From Candidatus Aenigmatarchaeota archaeon (GTDB lineage Archaea > Aenigmatarchaeota > Aenigmatarchaeia > GW2011-AR5): a stretch of 32,386 nt of DNA. The notes under the pieces are model-generated. The model did not search any database. It had not been told where the DNA came from and worked only from the letters and a program-made list of their open reading frames with translations. The position numbers and the translations under genes were made by a program. This document shows, piece after piece, positions 8,653 to 16,666 of the stretch (the first letter of the stretch is position 1; the number at the start of each line of letters is the position of its first letter). The stretch covers positions 1 through 32,386 of the forward strand of contig JAGVVY010000032.1 in the NCBI GenBank assembly GCA_018304585.1, in the 5' to 3' direction.

Positions 8653-9344
8653 GCCTTAAGCGTTACGCGATGCCTACGTTCTGGCCGCTGGAGAGGAAGA
8701 CCAAGAAGTATGCGGTCAAGCCGCTGCCCGGGCCTCATAACAGCAAGACCTGCATGCCCATAGGTATATTCCTCAGGGACGCGATGAAATTCGCGGATAC
8801 CATGAAGGAAGCCAAGGACATAGTCAACCGCAGCCTTGTCAAGGTCGACGGGGTGGCAAGAAGGGACGTAAAGTTCCCGGTAGGCGTCATGGACATAATC
8901 ACGGTAGGAAAAGAAAGCTATCTTGCACTGCCGAAGAAGAACGGCATGAGGTTCCTCAAATCGCCTGCAGCGGCAAAGCTTGCGAAGATAAAGAACAAGA
9001 CCGTGCTCAAGAAAGGCAGGATGCAGCTGAATCTCTACAACGGCAGGAACATAATCGCCGAGACCGGGGACTACAGCACGGGAGACACGCTGATGATTGA
9101 CGTTCAAAGCGGCGCCATAAAGGGCGTCCTGAAGATGAAGGTCGGCTCTCAGGGCCTTATAACGGAGGGAAAGAATGTCGGCACGGCAGGAAAAATAAAG
9201 AAGATCGTGTCGACTACGGGCTCCGAAGCGGAGATAATAGTGCTGGAAAGCGAAGGCACGGACGTCGTAGTTCCCAAGGATTACGTGTTCGTGATAGGCG
9301 AGGATTCGCCGGTCATAAACGTTGCGGAGGCCCGCGGTGAATGA
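8649..9344 (+). CDS. rps4e: Small subunit ribosomal protein S4e (eS4)
   Basis: LKRYAMPTFWPLERKTKKYAVKPLPGPHNSKTCMPIGIFLRDAMKFA. Confidence 0.96.
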   Translation: MSLKRYAMPTFWPLERKTKKYAVKPLPGPHNSKTCMPIGIFLRDAMKFADTMKEAKDIVNRSLVKVDGVARRDVKFPVGVMDIITVGKESYLALPKKNGMRFLKSPAAAKLAKIKNKTVLKKGRMQLNLYNGRNIIAETGDYSTGDTLMIDVQSGAIKGVLKMKVGSQGLITEGKNVGTAGKIKKIVSTTGSEAEIIVLESEGTDVVVPKDYVFVIGEDSPVINVAEARGE

Positions 9345-9837
9345 TATGGGCATGAAAGACATACGCATCGAAAAGGTGGTGTGCAACATAGGGTGCGGCA
9401 CCCATACACCGGTCGAGAACGCCAAGAAGATACTGGAGAGGCTGACTGAAAGAACTCCCGTCATAATCAAGACCGCCAGGAGAAACACGTTCGGCGTGCC
9501 GAAGAACAAGGCCATAGGATGCAAGATCACGATAAGGAACGGCGCGGCCAAGTTCGCCAAGAGGATGCTTGAGGCCGCGGAAAACCGGATCAAGGCATCC
9601 AGCTTTGACGACAAGGGCAACTTCGCCTTCGGGGTCAAGGAATATATAGACATACCCGGAATGGATTACGACCCGAAGATCGGCGTGATAGGCATGGACG
9701 TATGCGTGACGCTTGAGAGGCCGGGATACGCCGTCAAGAAGAAGATGCATCCGCACAAGGTAGGAAAGAAGCACGTCATAAACAGGGACGAAGCCGTCCA
9801 GTTCATGAAAGAGAAATTCAACGTCAAGGTGGAGTGA
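9337..9837 (+). CDS. rpl5: Large subunit ribosomal protein L5 (uL5)
   Basis: [16 protein letters not shown]...[24 protein letters not shown] 9337 or ATG 9346 preferred over TTG 9322. Confidence 0.94.
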   Translation: MNDMGMKDIRIEKVVCNIGCGTHTPVENAKKILERLTERTPVIIKTARRNTFGVPKNKAIGCKITIRNGAAKFAKRMLEAAENRIKASSFDDKGNFAFGVKEYIDIPGMDYDPKIGVIGMDVCVTLERPGYAVKKKMHPHKVGKKHVINRDEAVQFMKEKFNVKVE

Positions 9838-9842
9838 TAATC

Positions 9843-10001
9843 ATGCGTTTGAAAGCGGCGAAGAGGAAGCAGGGCGAGGGCGCGCGCAAGTGCGTGAGAT
9901 GCGGCAACATGAGAGGCCTGATAAGGAAGTACGGGCTCATGTACTGCAGAAGATGCTTCCGCGAAGTGGCGGCTGACCTCGGCTTCCACAAGTACAGGTG
10001 A
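9843..10001 (+). CDS. rps14: Small subunit ribosomal protein S14 (uS14, zinc-binding), 52 aa
   Basis: Below track length cutoff; [52 protein letters not shown]; four Cys in CxxC pairs; between L5 and S8. Confidence 0.95.
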   Translation: MRLKAAKRKQGEGARKCVRCGNMRGLIRKYGLMYCRRCFREVAADLGFHKYR

Positions 10002-10045
10002 AGAATGATGAAAATCCGGATGAAATGCACGGGAGGAACGAGAGC

Positions 10046-10432
10046 ATGAGGCACGACCTTTTGCCGGACGTCATGTACTCGCTGAATAACGCCGACAAGT
10101 TCGGCAAGCACGAGTGCGTAGTGCCCGCGTCAAGCACCGTGAAGAGCGTGCTCGCGATACTCCAGCAGGAAGGATACATAGGCAGCTTTGAATTCATAGA
10201 CGACCAAAAGTCCGGGAAGTTCCGCGTCGAGATGAAAGGCAAGATAAACGTGGCAAGAGCCGTGAGGCCGAGATTCGCGGCAAAGAGCTCGTCTTTCAAG
10301 AAATGGGAAACAAGGTTCCTTCCGGCTCGGGACATGGGAACGCTCATATTTTCCACGGCAAGCGGCGTCATGACAAAGAAGTCTGCGATGGAAAAAGGAA
10401 CAGGCGGAAAGCTTGTGGCTTATGTTTATTGA
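10046..10432 (+). CDS. rps8: Small subunit ribosomal protein S8 (uS8)
   Basis: MRHDLLPDVMYSLNNADKFGKHECVVPASS...GTLIFSTASGVMTKKSAMEKGTGGKLVAYVY; ATG 10046 preceded by GGGAGGA. Confidence 0.94.
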   Translation: MRHDLLPDVMYSLNNADKFGKHECVVPASSTVKSVLAILQQEGYIGSFEFIDDQKSGKFRVEMKGKINVARAVRPRFAAKSSSFKKWETRFLPARDMGTLIFSTASGVMTKKSAMEKGTGGKLVAYVY

Positions 10433-10498
10433 GGGAAGAAAGAAAAGTTGCTATAGAAAATATTGAGGGAAGAAAGAATTGCATAAAATACTGAGGGA
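10427..10498 (+). repeat. Short imperfect direct repeats in the S8-L6 junction
   Basis: TATTGAGGGAAGAAAGAA at 10427-10444 and 10461-10478, with a partial third TACTGAGGGA at 10489-10498. Confidence 0.85.
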
Positions 10499-10500
10499 TC

Positions 10501-11052
10501 ATGATGAAGAAAGAAATTGCTATACCGAAAGGCGTGGACGTCGCGATACACGGAATGGAACTCAGGATCAAGGGTCCCAAGGGGGAGCTCTCAAAGAACT
10601 TTGAGAACCCGATGTTCAACAGCATGGTGAAAATGGAAAAGAACGGTAACCTTGTCGTATCCTCGGAAAGCGAGAGAAGGCAGATCAAGGCCATGGTGGG
10701 CGCAATAGCTGCCCATGCCAAGAACATGATGACAGGAGTGACAAAAGGCTACGAATATACGATGAAGATCCACTATTCGCACTTTCCAATCAACGTTGAA
10801 GTGAAGGACAAGGACGTGCTTGTCAAGAACTTTCTTGGGGAAAAGGCCCCGAGAACCACGAAGATAAAGGGCAAGGCCGAAGTCAAGGCGACAAAGGACG
10901 TTGTAGTTGTGAAGGGAACGGACATAGAAGACGTGGGCCAGACTTGCAGGAACATAGAGGAGGTCTGCAAGATAGTCGAAAGGGATGGCAGGGTATTCAA
11001 CGATGGCATTTACGTGGTTGAGAAGAAACTTCAGACAGGGGAAAAGATATGA
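10501..11052 (+). CDS. rpl6: Large subunit ribosomal protein L6 (uL6)
   Basis: LRIKGPKGELSKNF...GVTKGYEYTMKIHYSHFPI...VEDVGQTCRNIE-like C-terminus. Confidence 0.95.
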   Translation: MMKKEIAIPKGVDVAIHGMELRIKGPKGELSKNFENPMFNSMVKMEKNGNLVVSSESERRQIKAMVGAIAAHAKNMMTGVTKGYEYTMKIHYSHFPINVEVKDKDVLVKNFLGEKAPRTTKIKGKAEVKATKDVVVVKGTDIEDVGQTCRNIEEVCKIVERDGRVFNDGIYVVEKKLQTGEKI

Positions 11053-11492
11053 GCAAAAGATTCAGAAGGCAGGACAGCCAGTTCCACAGCAAGCTTGGAA
11101 CAAAATGGAGGGCGCCTAAAGGCGGCCAAAGCAAGATGCGGGAGCGCAGGGGAGGCGCTGGCAAGGTTCCAAAGGTCGGTTACAGAACCGACAAATCCGT
11201 AAGAGGTACGATCATGGGCAAGAAAGTAACGTATGTTGCCGGGCTTACCGACCTGCAGAAGCTCGCCAAGGGCGACACAGCCATGCTTTCCTCGTCGTTG
11301 GGGATGAAGAGTGTGCTCGAACTTGCCGCAAGGGCCAGGGAACTTGGCATTGAAATATTCAACAGGCAGAGAATCAGGACTGGAGAGAAGCTTATGAAAG
11401 CCAAAGAGGAAAAGAAGGCCAAGGAACAGGAAGCAAAGAAGCAGGGTATGAAAGATTTCAATACTACAAAAAAGGAAAAGAAGGCTGAATAG
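11049..11492 (+). CDS. rpl32e: Large subunit ribosomal protein L32e (eL32)
   Basis: KRFRRQDSQFHSKLGTKWRAPKGGQSKMRERRGG...PKVGYRTDKSVRG. Confidence 0.95.
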   Translation: MSKRFRRQDSQFHSKLGTKWRAPKGGQSKMRERRGGAGKVPKVGYRTDKSVRGTIMGKKVTYVAGLTDLQKLAKGDTAMLSSSLGMKSVLELAARARELGIEIFNRQRIRTGEKLMKAKEEKKAKEQEAKKQGMKDFNTTKKEKKAE

Positions 11493-11493
11493 A

Positions 11494-11658
11494 ATGTTCA
11501 TAAAATTTGCAGACAAGAATTGTCCGGTATGCGGCAACGCCGGCGACAGGCTGAATAAGATAAGCAAAGGCCTGTTCCAGTGCGGAAAGTGCGAAATGGC
11601 ATACGACAAGTTCGGCTTCTTCGGGTATCCGAACGAAGAAGAAGCAACGTGGAATTGA
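11494..11658 (+). CDS. Uncharacterised 54-aa zinc-ribbon protein in the ribosomal operon
   Basis: Below track cutoff; MFIKFADKNCPVCGNAGDRLNKISKGLFQCGKCEMAYDKFGFFGYPNEEEATWN; starts 1 nt after the L32e stop and ends 5 nt before L19e. Confidence 0.8.
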   Translation: MFIKFADKNCPVCGNAGDRLNKISKGLFQCGKCEMAYDKFGFFGYPNEEEATWN

Positions 11659-11663
11659 TAATC

Positions 11664-12131
11664 ATGGCGCAACTGACATCCCAGAAGAAGATAGCGGCCC
11701 GCGTGCTCAAATGCGGGGAGAGCCGCGTTTGGTTCGACCCGGCGAGGGGCGCGGACATAGCTGAAGCGATAACAGCGGCGGACGTAAGGAGGCTGCATAT
11801 GCAGGGCGCCATAAAGGAACTGCCCGCCAAGGGCAACAGCAGGGGCAGGGCGCGCGCCGTGCTTGCCCAGAAGAGGAAGGGCAGAAGAAAGGGCATAGGC
11901 TCGAGGAAAGGAAAAGCGAGCGCCGGGCTTTCGAGAAAAGAAAGCTGGATAAAGACGATCCGCGCGCTGCGGGACCAGTTGAACACGGTTCGCGCGTCCA
12001 TGGATCACAGGATATACAGGCAGGTTTACAGGAAAGCGGGCAGCGGCTTCTTCAGAAGCAGGGCTCACATGATGACATACCTGGAAAGAAACAAGATGCT
12101 GAGGGATTCAAATGCTAAAAAGAAGGCTTAA
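11664..12131 (+). CDS. rpl19e: Large subunit ribosomal protein L19e (eL19)
   Basis: LTSQKKIAARVLKCGESRVWFDP...GRRKGIGSRKGK; ATG 11664, the track ORF starts too early at 11580. Confidence 0.95.
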   Translation: MAQLTSQKKIAARVLKCGESRVWFDPARGADIAEAITAADVRRLHMQGAIKELPAKGNSRGRARAVLAQKRKGRRKGIGSRKGKASAGLSRKESWIKTIRALRDQLNTVRASMDHRIYRQVYRKAGSGFFRSRAHMMTYLERNKMLRDSNAKKKA

Positions 12132-12690
12132 CAAGAAGACGGATTACGGGCAAAGGCTGGCGCTGCTCAAGTCAGGCCTTCCGAGGCTTGTAGTGAGAAA
12201 AACCAATAACAAGATACTTATCCAGCTTGTGGAGTTCATAACCTCCGGCGACAAAACGATAGCCGAGGCAAGCTCCCTTGATCTCGCGCCGCTTGGATGG
12301 AAAGGGCACGGTGGAAGCGTGCCTGCGGCATATCTTGCAGGGATGCTGGCTGCCGGAAAAGCGATGAAGCAGGGCGTGAAAGAGGCTATAGCCGACATAG
12401 GCATTCAATACTCAAGGAAGGGCGTTGCGATATACGCGGCCATCAAGGGCGCAAAGGACGCCGGCCTGAACATATCAGCCGGCGAGGCTTTTCCTGATGA
12501 CGCAAGAATACGCGGCGAGCACATTGTGCAATACGCAAAATTCTTAAAGTCCAAGAACAAAGCGGCTTATGAAAAGCAGTTTTCATCTTATCTCAAGGGC
12601 GGAGCCGACCCGGAGGACACAGCGAAGAACTTTGAGGAAGTGAAGCAGGCAATCAAAAGCGGAAGAGGAATAGACGATGGCAAACGATAA
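12112..12690 (+). CDS. rpl18: Large subunit ribosomal protein L18 (uL18)
   Basis: RRLNKKTDYGQRLALLKSGLPRLVVRKTNNKILIQLVEF...GWKGHGGSVPAAYLAG. Confidence 0.95.
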   Translation: MLKRRLNKKTDYGQRLALLKSGLPRLVVRKTNNKILIQLVEFITSGDKTIAEASSLDLAPLGWKGHGGSVPAAYLAGMLAAGKAMKQGVKEAIADIGIQYSRKGVAIYAAIKGAKDAGLNISAGEAFPDDARIRGEHIVQYAKFLKSKNKAAYEKQFSSYLKGGADPEDTAKNFEEVKQAIKSGRGIDDGKR

Positions 12691-13333
12691 CATGCAGAAT
12701 TGGGTACCGAGAACGGAGCTGGGCAGGAGCGTGCTTAACGGTTCCGTGGCATCGCTTGACGACATATTCAGCTCAGGCAGGATAATCAAGGAGCCCCAGA
12801 TAGTCGACAAGCTTGTTCCGATGCTTGAGAACGATCTTATTTACGTAGGCGGTTCTTCCGGAAAGGGCGGCGGAAAGAGGATGACATCGACGAAGAGAAC
12901 CACAAGAATGCACATGAGCGGCCGAAGATATACTATTTCATCGGTTGCCTGCATAGGCAACAAGAACGGATACATCGGAATAGGCAAGGCCAGCGCAAAG
13001 GAAAACAGGATAGCCATTGGCAAGGCTGTGGAGAATGCAAAGCTCAACATGATACCTGTCAAGAGGGGATGCGGTTCATGGGAATGCTCCTGCACCGAGC
13101 CGCATTCGATACCCATGACGGCGGAAGGCAAGGCCGGTTCGGTCAGGGTCGTGCTTATGCCCGCGCCGAAAGGCATAGGATTGTGCATCAACAACGAAGC
13201 CAAGAAGATGATGAGGCTGGCCGGCATAAAGGACATATGGTCCAAGAGCTACGGGCACACATCCAGCCACGTGAACTACTCTTACGCCGTGTTTGACGCA
13301 TTGAAGAAGATGAATCTGCATAAGGTGAAATGA
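12677..13333 (+). CDS. rps5: Small subunit ribosomal protein S5 (uS5)
   Basis: IGIGKASAKENRIAIGKAVENAKLNMIPVKRGCGSWEC...IKDIWSKSYGHTSSHVNY. Confidence 0.96.
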   Translation: MANDNMQNWVPRTELGRSVLNGSVASLDDIFSSGRIIKEPQIVDKLVPMLENDLIYVGGSSGKGGGKRMTSTKRTTRMHMSGRRYTISSVACIGNKNGYIGIGKASAKENRIAIGKAVENAKLNMIPVKRGCGSWECSCTEPHSIPMTAEGKAGSVRVVLMPAPKGIGLCINNEAKKMMRLAGIKDIWSKSYGHTSSHVNYSYAVFDALKKMNLHKVK

Positions 13334-13650
13334 TGCTTGCTGTTGTAAGAATCCGGGGCAGCGTGAACGTCAGGGCGGACATACGGGAAACCCTGAGAGT
13401 CATGGGCATGAAGAAAATAAACTCTGCCATAGTCCTGGAAGACAACAAGACAAACAGGGGAATGATAATGAAAGTTGCCGACTTCGTTGCCTGGGGCGAA
13501 GCCGATGCCGAGACGCAGAAGTCCATAAAAGGCGTTGCGCACCTGAAACCCCCAAGAAAGGGCATAAAGTCCATCAGCCTGAAGGCGCCGCAAGGCGACC
13601 TCGGCTACAACGGCGCGAAGATAAACGAGCTCATAAAGAGGATGTTATAA
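13330..13650 (+). CDS. rpl30: Large subunit ribosomal protein L30 (uL30)
   Basis: LAVVRIRGSVNVRADIRETLRVMGMKKINSAIVLEDN. Confidence 0.93.
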   Translation: MMLAVVRIRGSVNVRADIRETLRVMGMKKINSAIVLEDNKTNRGMIMKVADFVAWGEADAETQKSIKGVAHLKPPRKGIKSISLKAPQGDLGYNGAKINELIKRML

Positions 13651-14027
13651 TGACAAGCGACAAGGCCAACAAGAAGAGAGGAAGCCATACGCACGGCTTC
13701 GGCGCCAAGAAAAAGCACCGCGGCAAGGGAAGCAAGGGAGGCAAGGGAATGGGTGGAAGCTCCAAGCACAACAGGAGCTTCATCTATGCCAAGGATCCCG
13801 GGCATTTCGGCAAGAAAGGCTTCACTTCTTTGAAAGAGAGAGCGAAGGTCATAAATGTTTTTGAACTTGCCAAGTTTGAAGGGGAAGTCAACCTCACAGA
13901 AATGGGATACGGCAAACTTCTCGGGCAGGGGGAAATTTCCAAACCCCTAAAGGTGAAAGTGCTTTTGTGCTCTCCGTCAGCCAAGGAAAAAGTGGAGAAG
14001 GCAGGGGGCCAGGTAATCACCGAGTGA
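13650..14027 (+). CDS. rpl15: Large subunit ribosomal protein L15 (uL15)
   Basis: NKKRGSHTHGFGAKKKHRGKGSKGGKGMGGSSKH. Confidence 0.94.
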   Translation: MTSDKANKKRGSHTHGFGAKKKHRGKGSKGGKGMGGSSKHNRSFIYAKDPGHFGKKGFTSLKERAKVINVFELAKFEGEVNLTEMGYGKLLGQGEISKPLKVKVLLCSPSAKEKVEKAGGQVITE

Positions 14028-14031
14028 TATA

Positions 14032-15552
14032 ATGTCCGCGTACGAGAAAATAGTAGGGTTGCTGCCCAGCGTCAGGGGGCCTTCCGGATACCTTAATTTC
14101 TCGTCCCGCATCAAGTGGACAGGTCTTATATTATTTATATTTCTCATAATGGGTCAGATAACGCTTTGGGGCGTCTCTGAAACTTCTCTTCAGCAATTTC
14201 AGACATTTGAAATGATACTTGGCTCTTCTCTTGGCTCCATAATTACCTTAGGCATCGGTCCTATAGTCACTGCATCTATAATCTTACAGCTTCTTGCAGG
14301 ATCCAAGATAATCAATATTGATACATCGACTGAGGCGGGCAAAGCTAAATTCCAAGGCACGCAAAAATTGCTTGCAATACTATTCTGCATATTCGAGGCT
14401 ATAATATTCGTAAGTCTGGGCGCGGTTTCTCCTGTAAGCCGCGATTTCGCCACCATAACGTTCCTTGTAGTCCAACTCATGTTCGGGGCGTTGATATTAC
14501 TTTTCATGGATGAAGTCGTGTCCAAATGGGGTATAGGTTCAGGAATATCGCTTTTCATTGCAGCCGGAGTTTCAAAGACTATCTTTGTCAGGGCATTCAA
14601 TCCGCTTGCAGGAGAAGGCAGCGAATTCTCATTCGGCCTTATTCCGCAGGCAATACAATACATAGGCTCACAACAGTTATATGAGGCGTTTACCGCATTC
14701 CTGCCGATAATTTCAACTGTAATAGTTTTCTTCATGGTCGTGTATATACAGGCCATGAAAGTGCAGATACCTCTTGCTTTTGCTTCTGTCCGGGGCTTTG
14801 CGAGAAGCTGGCCTCTCAAGCTTATCTATACCAGCAATATACCCGTCATACTTATAGCAGCCTTGCTTGCAAACATCCAGCTCATAGGCCATGCTCTTGC
14901 AAGGGACGTTGGCGGAGGCTTAAGATGCGGGCTATTGGGATGCTTTGATGGCAACAATCAGGCAGTATCGGGCGTTGCCCATTACCTTCAGGTTCCGCGC
15001 GAGACATCAATAGAATTATTCTTCACAATCTTCCTTTTGGCGATGCTGGGCTCGGTGATTCTTGCATACTATATGAAGCATCCAAATCCCGGCAAATTCC
15101 TTGGCGCATCTTCAATTATTTCGCTTATCCTTGCATCAATGATAACGCTTAGCGTCACCGGCGCGCCAAGCGCTGAAAGCATATTCAGGGTATTTGCATA
15201 CTTGATAATACTTGTTGCGGGCTCAGTGCTCTTTTCGATTCTATGGGTTACGACTGCAGGCATGGATGCGCGCAGCGTTGCCAACCAGATAGAATCCATG
15301 GGCATGCAGGTGCCGGGCTTCAGGCGCGACCCGCGTATAGTTGAGCAGGTATTGAACAGGTACATACCTTCCCTTACAATAATCTCCGGTCTTGCAATAG
15401 GCACGCTTGCCGCGCTTGCGGATTTCACAGGGGCTCTCGGAACCGGAACAGGCATACTGCTCACGGTCATGATAATCTACAACTTCTACGAGCAGATCTC
15501 GCAGCGCTACGTTGAGGACATGAACCCTGCCGTAAGGAAGTTCTTCGAGTAA
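14032..15552 (+). CDS. secY: Protein translocase subunit SecY
   Basis: Multi-TM; GSSLGSIITLGIGPIVTASIILQLLAG; QIESMGMQVPGFRRDPRIVEQVLNRYIPSLTIISGLAIG; end of spc operon. Confidence 0.97.
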   Translation: MSAYEKIVGLLPSVRGPSGYLNFSSRIKWTGLILFIFLIMGQITLWGVSETSLQQFQTFEMILGSSLGSIITLGIGPIVTASIILQLLAGSKIINIDTSTEAGKAKFQGTQKLLAILFCIFEAIIFVSLGAVSPVSRDFATITFLVVQLMFGALILLFMDEVVSKWGIGSGISLFIAAGVSKTIFVRAFNPLAGEGSEFSFGLIPQAIQYIGSQQLYEAFTAFLPIISTVIVFFMVVYIQAMKVQIPLAFASVRGFARSWPLKLIYTSNIPVILIAALLANIQLIGHALARDVGGGLRCGLLGCFDGNNQAVSGVAHYLQVPRETSIELFFTIFLLAMLGSVILAYYMKHPNPGKFLGASSIISLILASMITLSVTGAPSAESIFRVFAYLIILVAGSVLFSILWVTTAGMDARSVANQIESMGMQVPGFRRDPRIVEQVLNRYIPSLTIISGLAIGTLAALADFTGALGTGTGILLTVMIIYNFYEQISQRYVEDMNPAVRKFFE

Positions 15553-15606
15553 CTATGAATTGGGCTTTATCGCAATCTTTATTAATTTTTATTTAATTAC
15601 CATTTC

Positions 15607-16209
15607 ATGGAAGTAAAATCAAGAAACAATTATTTTGGCCAGAGACATGGACAAAGCGAGGCTAATGTATTAGGAATAATAATCAGTGATCCTGCTGTAG
15701 GGATTAAAAATTATGGCTTAAGTCATTTGGGAAGAGACCAGGTATACAAATCTGCCAAAGCCGCAAGAGAGTCCGATCTCCTTGGGCCGAAAACTATAAT
15801 TTATACGTCAGATTTCTTGAGAGCCAGAGAAACTGCAGATATAACGACGGATATTTTAAATGCTCAGTGAATTAAAGAGGATGTAAGACTTAGAGAAAGA
15901 TATTTTGGAGAGCTTGAAGGCAAGTCAAATAGAAATTATCAAAGAGTCTGGGACTATTACAGACTTTCGTCTGAACACAATAAATTTGGAGTGGAACCCC
16001 CCAGAAGTGTTAGGAAGAGGGTACTTTCTCTAATAGTTGAGCTGGAAAATAGAGAACCTGATGATTCTCAAATTTTTCTTGTAATCCATGGAGATACTCT
16101 TCAAATACTGGAAACTGCTTTGCAAGGATGGCGTCCTGAATATCATAGAGCACTCAAGCCGCTTGAAACGGCAGAAATAAGGAAATATGGGCGTCAATAT
16201 ACGTCATGA
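15607..16209 (+). pseudogene. Histidine phosphatase (phosphoglycerate mutase-like) interrupted by an in-frame TGA at 15868-15870
   Basis: RHG motif FGQRHGQSEAN upstream; same frame continues IKEDVRLRERYFGELEGK...FLVIHGDT after the TGA. Confidence 0.75.
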
Positions 16210-16277
16210 GCAATTATCTTAGATTTTGACTCATGAGTCATTTTTATTTCTTTGTCTCTAATGGATATGAGAAAGAA

Positions 16278-16386
16278 GCGCTTGTAGTCTAACGGTAGGA
16301 CCACAGCCTTCCAACGGCTCTTTAGGAAAAGCGCCGGCGGAAAACGAAGAAAGCTGTTGATCCGGGTTCAAATCCCGGCGGGCGCA
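16278..16386 (+). tRNA. tRNA-Gly (anticodon TCC) with a ~38-nt intron at position 37/38
   Basis: Acceptor GCGCTTG/CGGGCGC, T arm CCGGGTTCAAATCCCGG, anticodon stem ACAGC/GCTGT; intron ACGGCTC...GAAGAA with CTTC/GAAG central helix and CAA/AAA bulges. Confidence 0.9.
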
Positions 16387-16475
16387 TCAGATTTGAACCG
16401 AAGGTTCACAGGGAAGACGAAGTCTTCACTGCGCCGGAGAATTTTATTCTCCGTGCGAATCCCGGCGGGCGCATC
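16371..16475 (+). repeat. 18-bp direct repeat of the tRNA-Gly 3' end flanking three hairpins
   Basis: AATCCCGGCGGGCGCATC at 16371-16388 and 16458-16475; hairpins 16394-16408, 16413-16427, 16435-16453. Confidence 0.9.
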
Positions 16476-16570
16476 CTGGGATTTTCTGCAATAAAGAATA
16501 AGCTTCTCTATGCAAACGGGCAGACATTACGTGCTTTCTCTATTAATTCTTATTTGCATATTTAATCGGC

Positions 16571-16666
16571 ATGGACCGTGATAGGCGATATTTCGTCATA
16601 TTGGCATTGTTTCTGATATTTTCACTTTATCTGTATCTGCATTTAGTCGTGCCGTATCTGGACTAG
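16571..16666 (+). CDS. Possible 31-aa single-pass membrane microprotein
   Basis: ATG...TAG encoding MDRDRRYFVILALFLIFSLYLYLHLVVPYLD; too short for certainty. Confidence 0.35.
   Translation: MDRDRRYFVILALFLIFSLYLYLHLVVPYLD

Noticed and set aside
8145-9653. 502-aa minus-strand ORF
   Set aside because: Lies antisense to L14, L24, S4e and L5, which are certain; an artefact of codon bias. The same applies to the other antisense ORFs in 2.5-14 kb.
15868-15870. Genome-wide TGA recoding to explain the phosphatase stop
   Set aside because: Many operon genes end at TGA with normal lengths and tight spacing to the next gene, so TGA acts as a stop in this genome.
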